Assembly (NCBI RefSeq): GCF_932526225.1
Contig: NC_064043.1
Location: forward strand, 7,927,501 to 7,991,500
Direction of reading: 5' to 3'
Source: Nematostella vectensis
Taxonomy: Eukaryota > Cnidaria > Anthozoa > Actiniaria > Edwardsiidae
Length of the DNA: 64,000 nt
This document shows, in pieces, positions 12,901 through 26,800 of this stretch (the stretch's first letter is position 1; every line of letters begins with the position of its first letter). The notes below the pieces were generated by a model that saw only the letters and a list, made by a program, of their open reading frames with translations, was not told where the DNA came from and did no database searches. The position numbers and the translations under genes are program-made.

Positions 12901-15900
12901 TCAGGATCCTCCCATGGAAGCTTGTAGCCTGGAAAGTAAGATAAGTTAAAATGGAATAAAGACCGCACAGTTAAGGCCACCTTTTTTTGTAACTTGATTT
13001 GGTTTATACAAGTCAAAAATAATTTGCAAGCAAAACATCTAATTTTGGAAAAGAATAAATTCTCAGTGGGTCCTTAGGTTCTGTAATGCTACATGTAAAC
13101 AAGGCAACCTAACAGCAAGTGCTGTTAGAAATTTGGTAAGCCAAAACAAAAACATTATAGCTCATTAAAACAACATTTTTTAACATTTAAGTTTTAGGGT
13201 TTAGGCAATTTGCGCTAAAAACCATGTGACTTTTTTGATAGGCAAATTCAAGCCAAAATAAACACAGAAATGATGTGCCTGGCATGCCAGAGAGCAATGC
13301 AAAAATAACATTGTTTAATGAAAATAACCCTTTCAGTCAAAGAAACTCCCTGACTGATTTGTATCTGCTGAAAAAAATGGCCTTTTGTTGTTGCTATTTT
13401 GACACAAAAAGCAGTAACACATATGAGTTTGCTGCCCAAAAAAGCCACATGATTTTTATGGTAAGTTATTTGTATAATAATACAGTTTTTTAGGTACATT
13501 ATATGGGGGAACTTGTAAATATGTTCTTGCTTCTTTTGATTGGTTCACCAAAGAAAATCTAAAAATGCTAAAAAAAAACTTCTGGCATTCAAAAACAAAT
13601 GGAATTCTTAATTTGATCATTTTTTTGCTTTGCAATGATATAGCATTACTTTGGTTCACAAGAAGCCATTACCCAGTTTGTCAAGCCAGAATGAATTTTA
13701 TACCATCATTTCCAATAAGCTTTTACCTGGTATCTGCAAGTTTCCAAAGCAATATCCTGCAGTCCCAGCAATTACATGGGCCCCTCTGCCGGCAGCCTGG
13801 ACATCACGGATTCTCCCACCAGTGCCAGTTGTGGCACCTGGGAATGGAGCTACCCCTTGAAAGAAATAATTCAATTGTGTGTATTAAGATGTCAAATGTG
13901 TAAAACTCATATTGACCAATATACACAAATAAACATGAATGATTACAACCACAAATCTTAAGATACCTGTTGGAAAGTTGTGGGTTTCTGCTGAGAATAT
14001 GATATGTCTGGTGGTATCTTCTGAAAGATGAAACTTGCTAGCAGTTGCTGGTTCATCAGGAATAAGTAAAGGAACTTGGTAACCTTTAATGGAACTGCGA
14101 ATTGAAAAGACACATGCATACTTGTACTTGGAGGCTGGATAATCATTAAGTTACTGTGTTTGCAACAAATGGCATAAGATAGCAAACCCATAACCTAGTA
14201 CTAAATCTAAGTGGTCTGCGTGGATGTTGATGGAAATAGATCAATAAACAGTAGGGTTGAAGTAATATGTTGCACAACTCTTTAGCCCTTTCACTCCTGG
14301 GTACTTTTGAGCAAAACTGTAAGAAAAACAGACTGAAAACAGAACCCCCCCCCCTATCTCAAGTCCAACACTACGAGTTAAGTTAAGCTACCGCTGACCC
14401 AAGACGGTGTGCCTTGAAGTTTCCAACAATGCACTGCGGTGCCTTTTCTTTCTAGCGACAGCACTGCTACAGCCTGTTGCTTACAACAGTTTTGCTTGTA
14501 ATTTGTTTAAAAATTACAGCTTTTTCACATCTGGAGAGTGCCTTAGGACATCATAAAGTCTATTTGGGCATAATTAATGCTGTGCTTATGGATGTTTGCA
14601 CGCTGAGGTTGATTCAATGGAATAATTTCTTGTTTGGGAAAGGAATTTTCTAGTGAATGGCCTCTCACTTTCCAATGTGGACCATCTTTGCTACCCAACC
14701 TTATTTAAAAATTGTTTTCAGGCTTATTCTGAGTTCCTTGGACCTGGAAATGTTTTGTCTGGCTTTGGGGCAAAGAGACTTATAAAAAAACTGTTATGAT
14801 TATGGGGGAGGAGTTTTCCCGCCTCTCTGTCAAGGGGGTCGTTTCTCAAAAGTCCCGATAAACCCAGAAACCCGGAAAGTAACCCGGTAAGCCCCCGATA
14901 AACTTTATGGGTGTCTCTCAAAGCGCCCGCTATTTTCGGGCCCGGAAAAAATCCCGGAAACTCGCCCGTTAACTTACCAGAAATTACTTTTAATTAAATT
15001 TAATTACTTTTGATTGATACCCAAAACGATGTTTTTCCTTAATATTTTCAGCTGAATTTATAGATCAACTATTCATCTAGAATTGGCCAAGTTGAACTAT
15101 CCAATTTGGTGCTTTTTTTCCGATTAAATCTCACCATTTTCAAGTTGTGTCGAGTTGTAGTGAATTTTCATCACTTGAGGAAACCATATCACTGCCAGGA
15201 AAGAAGTGGGCCAATCACGGCTAACATCATTTTATGGGATTCACTACCAGCCAATCAGGTTTCTTTTCTGTCAAATGATTTGACATTTAGCTGTCACCGT
15301 GCGCCTTAAAAAATGATATTGGAAGTTTGCTACAAAATGAGACTTGATCTACTTGTTCTTTGTCTTTTTTTCGAAAAGTGCCGATGCCACAGCAGTGTTT
15401 GGGGTACCGGATGTCTACAGACATCAATAAATTTACGATTTTTATTGATATTCAATAATTATTTAGCCAATTTATTCATTAACTCTGAAAATAATAATTT
15501 GCTTATCAGGAACGCGTAAACAACCGGGACGCTACCACAAGCTTTGAGAAACGCTCTTCCTCGCCAGGTAAATTATCCTAAAAGGGCCCGGATATTACAG
15601 GGAGTTTTGAGAAACGACCCCAAGGTGTAGTGCAGGCATGCAATTTAGCCTAAAGATGGTGACTCGCTTCTAATGGAGGTTTTAGCATTGATTATTGTGG
15701 CTGATGGCTGTAAAATGGGACCTGACAGAGTGCAATGAAGGTATCTATTTGTGACTTGATTTGTATTTGCTTGTCTCTATTTGTAGTTCGGAATTTTGCC
15801 TTTTTCCGTAAGAAATGTTTCCAGGTTTTAGCATTTGTTTACGAATTGGTCAGAAATCAAGGTTGATATTTTGACAATATAGTCAATTCTATCACATTGC

Positions 15901-17356
15901 TTGGATGCACTTTAGAAGGTCGTCTATGCCTTGGAAGAATCCATGAGTATTCGGGTCTGGTGATGTTTGGTTTGCATTTTTGACGTTTTGGAGTTGGGCC
16001 TATATTTTACAGGTGCCCCAGGGCATAATAGTAATAAAAGGGTTATAAACAGAGTATATTTCAAACATTAGCCTTTGTCATTTGAATAGGGGGTTGTATT
16101 GTATTTATACTACAGAATGCAAGTAAAGCATGGTCGGCAGATGATACCTGGCAAGCCGACAAAGGAAAACTGGGACTACATTTGTATATTTAAATTGTTT
16201 TCAAGAAATTGAAAGGTGGCTTATTGTTAAATTAAACACTTTATATAACCTTCATCACATTCTGATGAGTTCTCTTATAACAATAAAAAATTGTTCAACT
16301 TTAAATTACCAGCTACTGTCTCTAATCTGGATAATGTTATCATGACTGTTTATTATTTAAGTATTGTACTATTTGTACATATAAATAACCTACTATTATT
16401 GCAAAACTTGATGATGTTATTATCATTACTGTATATCATTGAAGTATTGTACAATTTGTACATATAAATTACCTGCTATTGTCGCTAAACTTGATGACGT
16501 TATTATCATTACTGGTTATTTGAGTGTCTTTGACCATCCTCATCAATGACTTGTCAATTTCCTGGCCATCTACCACTAGCCGGCCACAAAAGAACCAATG
16601 ACGCGAGTGCTCACTGTTGGACTGTGCCAGATCAAAGCACTCAACACTTGTTGGGTTGCGGCCTACTTTCTCCTTGAAAAGCTTGGTGTAATAATTGAGA
16701 TCCCATTCATCAAAGGCAAGTCCTAGGTCTTTGTTAACTTTCTCCAATGCACCCCTTCCCCCTTCCATGACATCTACGTCATAGCAGGGTTCGGGATGAA
16801 AGTCTATCTCGAATGTAGTGATAGGTTTAGTATATCTACACTGTGTCATTCGATCATGTAGTTTAGATACCAGTGTTTGTTCCTCCTTATCAGTCAGAGG
16901 TTTTTCATCATCCTCGTTTCTAGGTTTTGTCTGTATCAAGTATCTCACTGATTGCTCGATACGATCAACTTTTTTTAAACCCAACGAATGGCATATGGAC
17001 ACTGCATTGGTCGAGTTTGCTGTTGAAAAATTCAACCTTGGACCGATCTCAATAACGACACATCTACTAGCCGGTTGCTCTGCCTCAATTTTCTCAACTG
17101 AAAAGGATGTATCTCTCGTGAGGTTCTCCCTTTCGAATGATTTGCTAAAAAGCCATTCTAAATGTTCGACTTTGTCTGCCTCAAGTTCACAGCCATCTTG
17201 AATGCTCACGTTGAAGCATATCTCCGTCGCAAGTTTTGTGATTTCCACACGAGGAATGGCAGCTCTAAGTTTAGAAAGCACTACTTCATGCTTCCCAGTG
17301 GATAAGCCCGGTACCTGATAAAAGCGTATGATTTTAGAAGGCATTTTTGCTGCCAT
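6975..17356 (-). CDS. PFAS: Phosphoribosylformylglycinamidine synthase (FGAM synthase), 10 coding exons, 1362 aa
   Basis: Catalyses step four of purine synthesis in the cytosol: FGAR + glutamine + ATP to FGAM. Coding exons (minus strand): 17356-16473, 14094-13967, 13855-13727, 12928-12668, 12318-12088, 11660-11448, 11197-10923, 9805-9575, 9286-8909, 8333-6975; all GT-AG and in phase. The N-terminal PurS-like and linker part is in exon 1, with SEHSRHW at residues 248-254. The PurM-like synthase core follows, with ETHNFPTG at 331-338, [28 protein letters not shown] and HDQGAGGNG. The C-terminal glutaminase domain starts near residue 1092 and has nucleophile Cys1186 (GICNGCQ) and His1321/Glu1323 (PHPE). 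Human PFAS is 1338 aa, so the gene looks complete. The exon 9 donor CAG|GTTCGT was chosen over a nearby GTACTT because it gives the family spacing. Intron 1 contains two copies of the exon 1 donor and a 785-bp transposon. Confidence 0.97.
9980..10201. mobile_element. MITE-like element with G-tract ends and 9-bp flanking repeat
   Basis: A 222-bp segment begins with CC followed by a G tract and ends with a C tract and GCCCTAGG, forming imperfect inverted ends. GTTAGTACC is repeated directly on both sides, at 9971-9979 and 10202-10210. It lies in PFAS intron 7. Superfamily not assignable by eye. Confidence 0.5.
10300..10700. repeat. Degenerate local repeat in PFAS intron 7
   Basis: CTTGCATGGGCGGTGTCTTTG near 10510 recurs as TTTGCATGGGCTGTGTCTTTC near 10627, about 118 bases later, and weaker CTTGCAAGGGCGGTAG-like and TTACAAGGGTAGCAG-like forms precede them. 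This is an old tandem duplication. Confidence 0.4.
14836..15620. mobile_element. 785-bp TIR element with CAAGG target duplication
   Basis: Left end GGGTCGTTTCTCAAAA and right end TTTTGAGAAACGACCC are inverted complements. CAAGG flanks both sides (14831-14835 and 15621-15625), a 5-base target-site duplication. The interior has no long coding frame, so it is non-autonomous. The end motif CGTTTCTC(A/G)AAA and 5-base duplication match the two elements in SMC1 introns at 42316 and 55445. It sits in PFAS intron 1. Confidence 0.75.
16298..16460 (-). repeat. Two extra copies of the PFAS exon 1 end and its 5' splice site
   Basis: The real exon 1 donor lies at 16473/16472 on the minus strand. Just inside the intron, near-copies of the last ~43 exon bases plus ~38 intron bases recur with candidate donors at 16390/16389 and 16310/16309 (spacing 83 and 80). 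The first copy would read [13 protein letters not shown] beside the real [13 protein letters not shown]. Junction sequences are AG|GTAATT (real), AG|GTTATT and TG|GTAATT. Confidence 0.85.
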
Positions 17357-17873
17357 CGACTGCCGAGGTTCAGACGTGATGTGAGACTTATGTGCACATG
17401 GTGTGGTTTATGGCACGTGACCTAGCAGTTGACCAATCAGCTTTTAAAATATTTAAGCGGGAAATTTATTATTTTCAACAAGTTGACAAGTCATGAAAAT
17501 GAAGAAATGGAAGATCCCAGGAATTTTATTGAAAAAATAGCAATCAAGCAATGAAATTGCTGAAAAGCTGCCCTACTACGACTATGATCAAGTCTATTTT
17601 TTATGTCTGTTGACACAGAAAGACGGGCTCTTCAGATAACGTATTCCCATTCTATGGTTTATGCGCGATTGTGTTAAAGTGTTCCACCTTGGCTTTGTTG
17701 TGCATTAATTCCAGAAAAAATGCATTCCATCATTATTTCATAGTTCTAATCATAATCCATATTATTTTCAAAGGAAATGAAACGCTCATTTTTTCCCGTA
17801 CACATTATATGGAGTAAAATAATTCACAGCGTTATCCGTGCAGCTCTCGTTGTTTGATCTCTCGGTCTAAACA

Positions 17874-18098
17874 ATGAATCGAATTCCAAGTTTGCAGGAA
17901 AGCACCTTTTCGGCAGAAAAAAAACTTGGTGACAGCAGATATAGAAGAGCCTTTGAAATCTTTGAGGTACAAGGAGAAATGAATCCTCTCATAGTCCTGC
18001 TGGATCATTCTCTTGCCGTAGTTTTAGATCGCGACTCACGACTGCGAAGTCGCAGTAATTGGGATTGGCGCACGATAAAATACGGGCTTAGATGTTGA
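17874..18098 (+). CDS. Unrecognised short open frame divergent from PFAS
   Basis: A 74-codon frame starting MNRIPSLQES lies 518 bases from the PFAS start, in the opposite direction. The first 31 codons are hydrophilic and exon-like, and GAG|GTACAAGG inside the frame could be a splice donor, so this might be a first exon sharing a bidirectional promoter with PFAS. I find no matching downstream exon before the minisatellite. No family recognised; it may be chance or a relic. Confidence 0.2.
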   Translation: MNRIPSLQESTFSAEKKLGDSRYRRAFEIFEVQGEMNPLIVLLDHSLAVVLDRDSRLRSRSNWDWRTIKYGLRC

Positions 18099-18424
18099 GG
18101 TTTATCTTGTAAACTGTCAAACTATTTTGTTGATGTTTTCTATTTAGTATTGCGAGAACAATGCTGTTTTAATTAGCTGATAGAGCCTGTTTTATTACCG
18201 ACAATAAAGCCGGAAGTATCAACGGATTAGTTGAATTGTGGTTTATTGTAAAATACATCTCGGGCGATAAGGGCACCATTAGCGTGAGACTAGCAGAATT
18301 GGAAAAAAAAAAGTCTTAAAAATCCTCTAAAGGATAGCAGTTGGTGGAATTGTATACCCTAAAAGATAGTTCGATCGCCCCGTCTACTTTTCTGGAGAGT
18401 CCCCCGCGGGCTGCCCGCGATTGA

Positions 18425-18650
18425 CTAATATGATTGACATATATGCATAAAGTTGCACACCCCCTTTCCACCTACATGGCATCTGCCAAGTAAGTTAGAC
18501 CGCCTAATGATGTTTCTATGATGAGATATGAGAATTGCCGTTTTCAATGACGTCATCGATGACGTCATGCTGAGTTGACATATCGTTGCACCCCCCTTGA
18601 CACCTACATGACATCTGCCAAGTTTGGTTGTCTAATGTTGTTTCTACGAG
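18425..18650. repeat. Imperfect tandem duplication
   Basis: A block with TTGACATAT...GTTGCAC...CCACCTACATGGCATCTGCC, starting near 18432, recurs near 18576 with CACCTACATGACATCTGCC. Unit spacing is about 140 bases. The palindrome TGACGTCATCGATGACGTCA lies between them at 18547-18566. Confidence 0.55.
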
Positions 18651-18654
18651 TCAA

Positions 18655-19080
18655 AATTATAAGTTATAACATTTATGGGCGACGTGTTATTACATTTATG
18701 GTCGTGGTTTATAACATTTATGGGCGACGTGTTCTTACATTTATGGTTGACTGTTTATAACATTTATATGCGATGTGTTATTACATTTATGGTTGTTATA
18801 CATTTATGGGTGATTGACATTATTACATTTATGGTTGTAATAACATTTATGGGTGACTGACATTATTACATTTATGGTTGTTATAACATTTATGGGTGTT
18901 ATTACATTAATGGTTGTTATAACATTTATGGGTGTTATTACATTTATGGTTGTTTTTACATTTATGGTTGTTATAACGTTTATGGGTGTTATTACATTTA
19001 TGGTTGTTATAACATTTATGGGTGTTATTACATTTATGGTTGTTATAACATTTATGGGTGTTATTACATTTATGGGTGAT
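18655..19080. repeat. Minisatellite, 36-bp dimer of two 18-bp units
   Basis: Alternating TGTTATAACATTTATGGG and TGTTATTACATTTATGGT units form a 36-base dimeric period, regular from about 18880 to 19070 and degenerate before that. It creates false open frames (FMVVITFMGVIT). Unlikely to be coding. Confidence 0.85.
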
Positions 19081-19860
19081 ACAGGGGGGACCTTATTTAT
19101 TTTCTTAAATTTCGACTAGTCACTAGTTTTTTTCATGTTTGTCGGTAGTTAGTTGACCCCATCAATACCCTGATAAAACAAAGCGTGTAACAATATCAGA
19201 GACACCAACGTCGCATTCAAAAATCCGGGACTCCGAGACCGTGGTAGAAAAAAAACGAGGCTTCGAGACCCTAAAATTAAAAAAAAAAAAAAGAGACTTC
19301 GAGACTAGCGTAAAAAACGCCGAGATTCCGAGACTTTGCGAAATTTTTGCGAGACTTTTTAAATTTCGAGGTACCCATCGCTACCCCTACCTTTAATCAA
19401 CCTCTATCATCAATTTTTCTATATCCATTAAATTTCGAGAATCTTCACGTCCGCGAATTTTTTGAAATCTTAAAGATCGCGACTTTAAGTCCGCACGGAA
19501 ATTAAACAGAATAAGGTAAGTTGATTTGAGGTGACAAATGAATTATCAAACGGAGCTCAATAGTGAGCTCTAAGTGTAAAGAGCGCACTCTTTAGGTTTG
19601 TGGAGGAGAATGGTCCACCCAGATTAGATAAGATAAAAGCTCGCGCTCGCCTTTTTTGAGACATTTGAAATGGCTTGTGTGGTCGAATTCCAGAGTAGTC
19701 GCCTACAGCACTTAAGCGCGCAGGCGTCCTGTTCTTGTTTAACTGAGTAGCAAGAGCTTCCTTGGCGGCCAAAGTGGGTCATTTCTTATTAGGGAATCTT
19801 CAAATACTATGACTATGCTTTTTCCACATGATACCTATGAATGCGCACCCCCCCCTACCC

Positions 19861-19891
<31 letters not shown>

Positions 19892-20494
19892 AAACACACA
19901 CCCCGTAAGCCAATCTTGGGTACGCACTCTAGTTGTGTCGTTGAAGTACGTGCACCTTTTACTCTCGCGACTCCATTTTTTATGCCCCAAACAGTCTAAC
20001 ATCAAGCTCCATTACAGTTTTCATCTGTCTTTTGGTCTTTGGTTGCGGCCAGGTCTAGTCTCTTTCTATAATCAAAGATAGCTTCACAAAACGTTGATTC
20101 GCACCACCAAAGAAATCAAATTAGCGAATTCAGAAAGGATTTTGTTGTTTGATCAAATGCAGCCTGAAAAACTATATTCCTATTGCCCTTGCCAGATAAC
20201 CAACTTCGAAGCACATTTGTGACGTCATTATTGCAAAAATTGTTGTTTTCGATTTTGTGTGAACCAAATTTATATTTTAAAGCAGAGTGCTCATATTCGC
20301 AGTGTAAAAAAATGCAATTTTATGCGAACCACAGCTCATGTACTCTGATTATCACTCAAAAACCTTTGTTCCGAAGAAGAATGTTATTCAGTTATTCAAG
20401 TCCAAAATGAAATCGCTCATTGTCTTCATTTAGTATTCAAAAGAATGTCCTTGTTTGGCTGCTTAACAGAGTGGAACGACGCGGCTAAGACCTT

Positions 20495-20519
20495 CACGTG
20501 TCAATCGAGCGATATAAAA
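20495..20519 (+). promoter_or_regulatory. Candidate core promoter: E-box and TATA box
   Basis: CACGTG at 20495-20500 is followed by TATAAAA at 20513-20519. A start site about 30 bases downstream (near 20545) would give a 150-base leader before the ATG at 20696. The placement supports a genuine first exon at 20696. Evidence is motif only. Confidence 0.5.
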
Positions 20520-20695
20520 CAGCCTGAACCATCGCTGCTTACATTCCATTTACCTCATTAGCCTCGCTTGTATTCCGCACAAGGGTTATAAATCATCTGG
20601 CTTCCGCATCGGTGCACAATACAGCTCTAAACCTTTCATATCGTCCTTCGACTCGACGAGCACTTGCCGAGTTAGATTATTCATTATACTAAAAA

Positions 20696-23095
20696 ATGGC
20701 ACAACCAGGGAGGCATCGAAATGTTGACACAGGGGACGTGTTCTACGACGAAGGTAAAAACGCTAGGAAAGCAATAATAATGGCAGTAACACATAAATGC
20801 GCTAAATCAACAAGATTTGACACAATCTAACTGCCAAAAACACATTGCGTGTTTTTTGCAAATCAGGATACAGCTATAGCATACTCCTTAATGGAATGCT
20901 AACGGATTATTATTGTGAGTATTTGAAAGTTAAACAAGTTTAGCAACAAGTCATACTTCAAAGGATTTCTTGTATATTTTCACAAAGCCCGCCAATAACG
21001 AACACAAAGATGAAAGAACAAGTCGAGTATATCGACTATTGTGATATCTTATGATATAACTGATTTTCAATACAAACTTCGACTAAATTATTCATAGCAA
21101 AGTTTCTTAAGTAAATATGACTTAGAATATATGTAGACGATGTTAAAACTTTCCGGACCTGTGAAAAAATTCCGTTTAGTTTCAAATGATGTACTTGATG
21201 CATTACTATCACACATTTTGGAAACGGAACAACGATGTCTGCCAATTGTCTTATGTGATTCTTTAAATCTTATCTGCAGAGAAAGACTATGACTATAATA
21301 AATGAGAACATGAAACAGGGATAGTATGAATCTCACATTATCAGAGAGGATGGGGAGGTCCACTTAATTTTAAGTGAACGTACTTTATTTAATTTTATAT
21401 AAATAACGGCTAAACGCCATTGCTGTTACCTCCTTCAATCGTTATTATAGATACATAAGTTTAAAAGAAAACTATAGTGTAGTAATCAAGCAAAAGGAGT
21501 TTATCTTAGAGTTAAAAAACTAAGCCGATTGATTTCCTAAAAATAGAATTATATTTTAAAAATATTTGTGCCTTACTGTATAAATGCAAACGGTACTTTA
21601 ATAGCAAGTATACTACTTGACTATGGATTTAACGTTTACCTAGATATCTCTATTGACTCAATTTACTTGACACATCGTACAATCATATCGAAATATCATG
21701 GCAAGTTCTAGATTGCTTTATGGTTATATCAAGGGGCGGATCAAGGATTTCAAAATGGGGGTGGATAATGGCCGGATAGACGGCATATTACTTATCCAGT
21801 GGTTGTTGGTAGGTCACATAGATCTCAGATCTTTCACTTAAAATGGGGGAGTGGATATCCACCCAATCCACCCCCTGTATCCGCCCCTGATACCATAGTT
21901 ATCATACGGATGCATTTGAGGGCGCTAACTGAAGCATATCGTCTGCAACATAAAATAGTCCAATTCATAAGTTATGCAAGATCTTGCATAGTTCAGAATC
22001 TAGCAACACCAGCACTACCGAGAAGGAGGGTCGGACAAATGATAAAATGATCATGAAAATGGATGGATAATACAAAGACTGTACCAGATCCCCTGGATTC
22101 GTATGACCTGGCATTCTATTGTTATGCCAACAATGCTAAAGTTCTTACCCTGAATAGCTAAAATTGGTATGAAGTGCTTTACAAATTACATCTAAAATAA
22201 AAGATTTATACTCTATTTACCAATTTTCAATCGAAAAATCATCAGAGCTTTCTCAAATCAGCATTTGGAAAAGATGCTTTCTCACACTAGGTATTTTGTT
22301 AAGATGACATAATGGCGAGAGACTCTTTAAACTAACATGATTAGATACTTGTTTTCTACAGGACCTCCTCCACGGTCCAGCTTGTCCGGACTAGAACACA
22401 TCCTACACTCAAGAGCCGTCAAAAGACCCGGCGACGGACGCTCACGGCCCCCCAGTGAAAGTAGGCCGAGGCCACCGTACGATGATCGACCACCAAGCGA
22501 AAGTCGACCGAGACCACCGTACGATGAGCGGCCACCAAGCGAGAGTAGGCCGAGACCACCGTATGAGCGACCACCAAGCGAAAGTAGGCCGAGGCCACCG
22601 TACGATGACCGACGAACCAGCGAGACTAGGCCACGACCGCCTTACGATGAGCGACGGGTCAGCGAGAACAGACCCAAGCCACCATATGATGACCGACGAA
22701 CCAGCGAGACTAGGCCACGACCTCCTTACGATGATCGTGATCTAAGTCATGGTCCTCCGCCGAGATATTCGGTAACCGACAGGTATCCGGAGCATGACCG
22801 ACCGAGAAATCCGAACGCCAATGGTAGACCGAGAGATGATCAGCCGGTCCACCCTGATGACGATCGGTATTCTTCGAGAAACCAAACTCCAAGCAGGCCT
22901 AACAGTAGACACCAAGAGGCGAACAAGTGGTCACCGAGAGACCTCGACCTGACGCCGAGGATGGGCCGAGGAGGACCACCGGTCGACTGGAGAAGACCAT
23001 CACGTGAGGAAAGACGTTACCCTCCACAGGAAGACCGCGTTTACCCGTCCCGCGGAGAGAAGGTTGAAGGTATAAAAATGTGGTATTACCAGTAA
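20696..23095 (+). CDS. Two exons encoding a basic Pro/Arg repeat region; alternative 5' exons of the SLC6 gene or a separate small gene
   Basis: Exon 1 is 20696-20753 (starts MAQPGRHRN, donor G|GTAAAA); exon 2 begins at 22362 after a pyrimidine-rich CTACAG. Exon 2 can end at donor 23069/23070 (GAAG|GTATAA), or read on to the stop at 23095, giving about 260 aa. The protein is hydrophilic with no membrane segment. Residues encoded by 22452-22745 form about seven units of a 12-15 residue repeat, consensus RPPSESRPRPPYDD. Exons 1 and 2 are both phase 1, as is the 27645 first exon of the SLC6 gene, so either could splice in frame to SLC6 exon 2 at 27857, giving an 884-aa transporter with a long cytosolic N terminus. 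The two exons are convincing as coding; what they belong to is inference. Drosophila inebriated, also SLC6, has long and short N-terminal isoforms. Confidence 0.6.
21727..21892. mobile_element. MITE-like element, TATCAGGGGCGGAT ends
   Basis: Left TATCAAGGGGCGGATCAAGG and right (reverse complement) TATCAGGGGCGGATACAGG form terminal inverted repeats around 166 bp. It lies in the intron between the two exons at 20696 and 22362. Confidence 0.55.
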
Positions 23096-23559
23096 CGTAT
23101 AGCATGACTTTGACAAACTGTCCTTCGTATATAGTTGTTTTTTTTAATAATACAAAGCTTTGTGCTCATAAGCTGTTCTAAATGTGCCACGAGCTTTATT
23201 TGCGCAGTTCTCATAAGCCAACATAACCATCATGTGTTAGTACTCAAGCAGGCAAAAATTTATATGAACGTCCAACCTTCATTTTCCCAAATGAAGCGTC
23301 GTGGGCAGTGTTTCTGCGCAAATGCACTACCAAAAGTGAAAGAGTTTTAACAAATACGAGCAATTAATTCGCTTCTCCGATCATTGTCCTGTGTTTCGCG
23401 ATGTTTAAAGATACATTAACCGATTTCTGGAGCTTGCCGATTTCGCACTAAGGGGACTTAAGGCATGGCTCTAAGGATTCATACGGGAAAATCACACAAA
23501 ATAGCGTATCTGTATGGGGTTTTAACAAAAATGCATGAAACATGTCAAGTGAGTTTGTC

Positions 23560-25744
<2,185 letters not shown>

Positions 25745-25979
25745 GTGAAACGGTAACAAAATGCTGTCTCCAACCTTAACCTAGACCAAATGCTACGAAA
25801 ATTGTATTAATTTGTAGGTATTAGCAGCTTGCACGTGACCTTAGTTTCCATGGTTACAAATACATAGTCCTTCTCCGTTTCACAAGACAAGCCTACTTGA
25901 CAAGCATTTATGCATTCGTGCATTTATGTGATTTTATGTGATTTTGCCGTATATTCTCGAGATCCATGCCTTAGATCAC

Positions 25980-26110
25980 CAGGGCCCGGTTCCTCGAAAG
26001 CAGGTTAGCGCTTACCCACGGATAAATATGGTTATCGAGACATTTGATTGGATAACAACCTAATTTATCTCTTGGTTAGCGTTAACCTGCTTTCCAGGAA
26101 CACGGCCCTG
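25980..26110. mobile_element. 131-bp MITE-like element
   Basis: CAGGGCCCGGTTCCTCGAAAG at the left and, on the other strand, CAGGGCCGTGTTCCTGGAAAG at the right; inner arms GCAGGTTAGCGCT and AGCGTTAACCTGC extend the inverted repeat. No clear target duplication. Confidence 0.6.
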
Positions 26111-26116
26111 AGCTAT

Positions 26117-26212
26117 CCTGGTTCCAGAGCCTCGAACGTCTCTCTATTTTAATGGCCAGCGAGCTTGAGACGTCTCAACCTCGCTGGCCACTTCGATTCT
26201 CTGGAACCAGGG
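26117..26212. repeat. Dispersed short repeat, copy B (palindromic)
   Basis: Ends CCTGGTTCCAGAG and CTCTGGAACCAGG are perfect inverted repeats, and the two inner arms share TGGCCAGCGAG / CTCGCTGGCCA. Related in opposite orientation to 4806-4886. Confidence 0.7.
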
Positions 26213-26609
26213 GGCACTATGTGTTGACAAATCTAAAAATTGAGGGGATATTAAAAATAAAGGAATAGATCGCTGTTACTACCGGAACTAGGGTGGATTT
26301 ACATTGTAGGAGTGGTTTCCGTTTTATCCTGTCAAGTCAAAAAAATCAGTTATCTGGTTATTGTTATCTTAATTGAAGGAAACTAGCGAAAAAGGAACAA
26401 CATAACTTTCTCCCAACTCCTTGACCTACAAGGCGGTTTCGCGTCGTTTTGTAATATTTTCTCTATTATATAAGTAATCAAAAGAATACGTCTTTTAGAA
26501 TTAGAATAATTCAGTTTGTTTCTACTCAAAGGAAACTACTGGTTGGCCTACATTTAATCCCTCTAATACTATTCTCAATTCGCTTGCAATATGGTCATCG
26601 CTTTGCTTA

Positions 26610-26800
26610 TGCCTACGTGCACACTAGCAACATAACAACATAACGACATGGGCGCGCGCACTATGTTTAGCCCGACATAACGACATGGACATAATGACAT
26701 AAAAGAAAAAACATGTTTTTTCTCTTATGTCGTTATGTCGAAGATAAGAGTGCGCGCGCCCATGTCGTTATGTCGATATGTCGCTAGTGTGCACTAGGCA
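26610..26800. mobile_element. 191-bp foldback MITE with TTA target duplication (PIF/Harbinger-like)
   Basis: Arms of about 85-90 bases: TGCCTACGTGCACACTAGC at the left matches the complement of GCTAGTGTGCACTAGGCA at the right, continuing through ACATAACGACATGGGCGCG. TTA lies directly on both sides (26607-26609, 26801-26803). A three-base TTA duplication is typical of PIF/Harbinger elements; the family assignment rests on that alone. Confidence 0.7.

Larger units (their letters stand above)
17357..20512. other. Spacer upstream of PFAS and of the next plus-strand promoter
   Basis: Apart from the weak open frame at 17874 and the repeats listed separately, I see no gene. From 19190 to 19360 there is a degenerate repeat of phrases like GAGACTTCGAGAC, and 19847-19895 is a C tract followed by CA repeats. 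Confidence 0.45.

Noticed and set aside
18853..19119. Repeat frame FMVVITFMGVIT
   Set aside because: Comes from the 36-bp minisatellite; no gene context.
22455..22745. Alternative-frame ORF over the Pro/Arg exon
   Set aside because: Shadow of the repeat in a second frame; the main frame is the one joined by matching splice phases.
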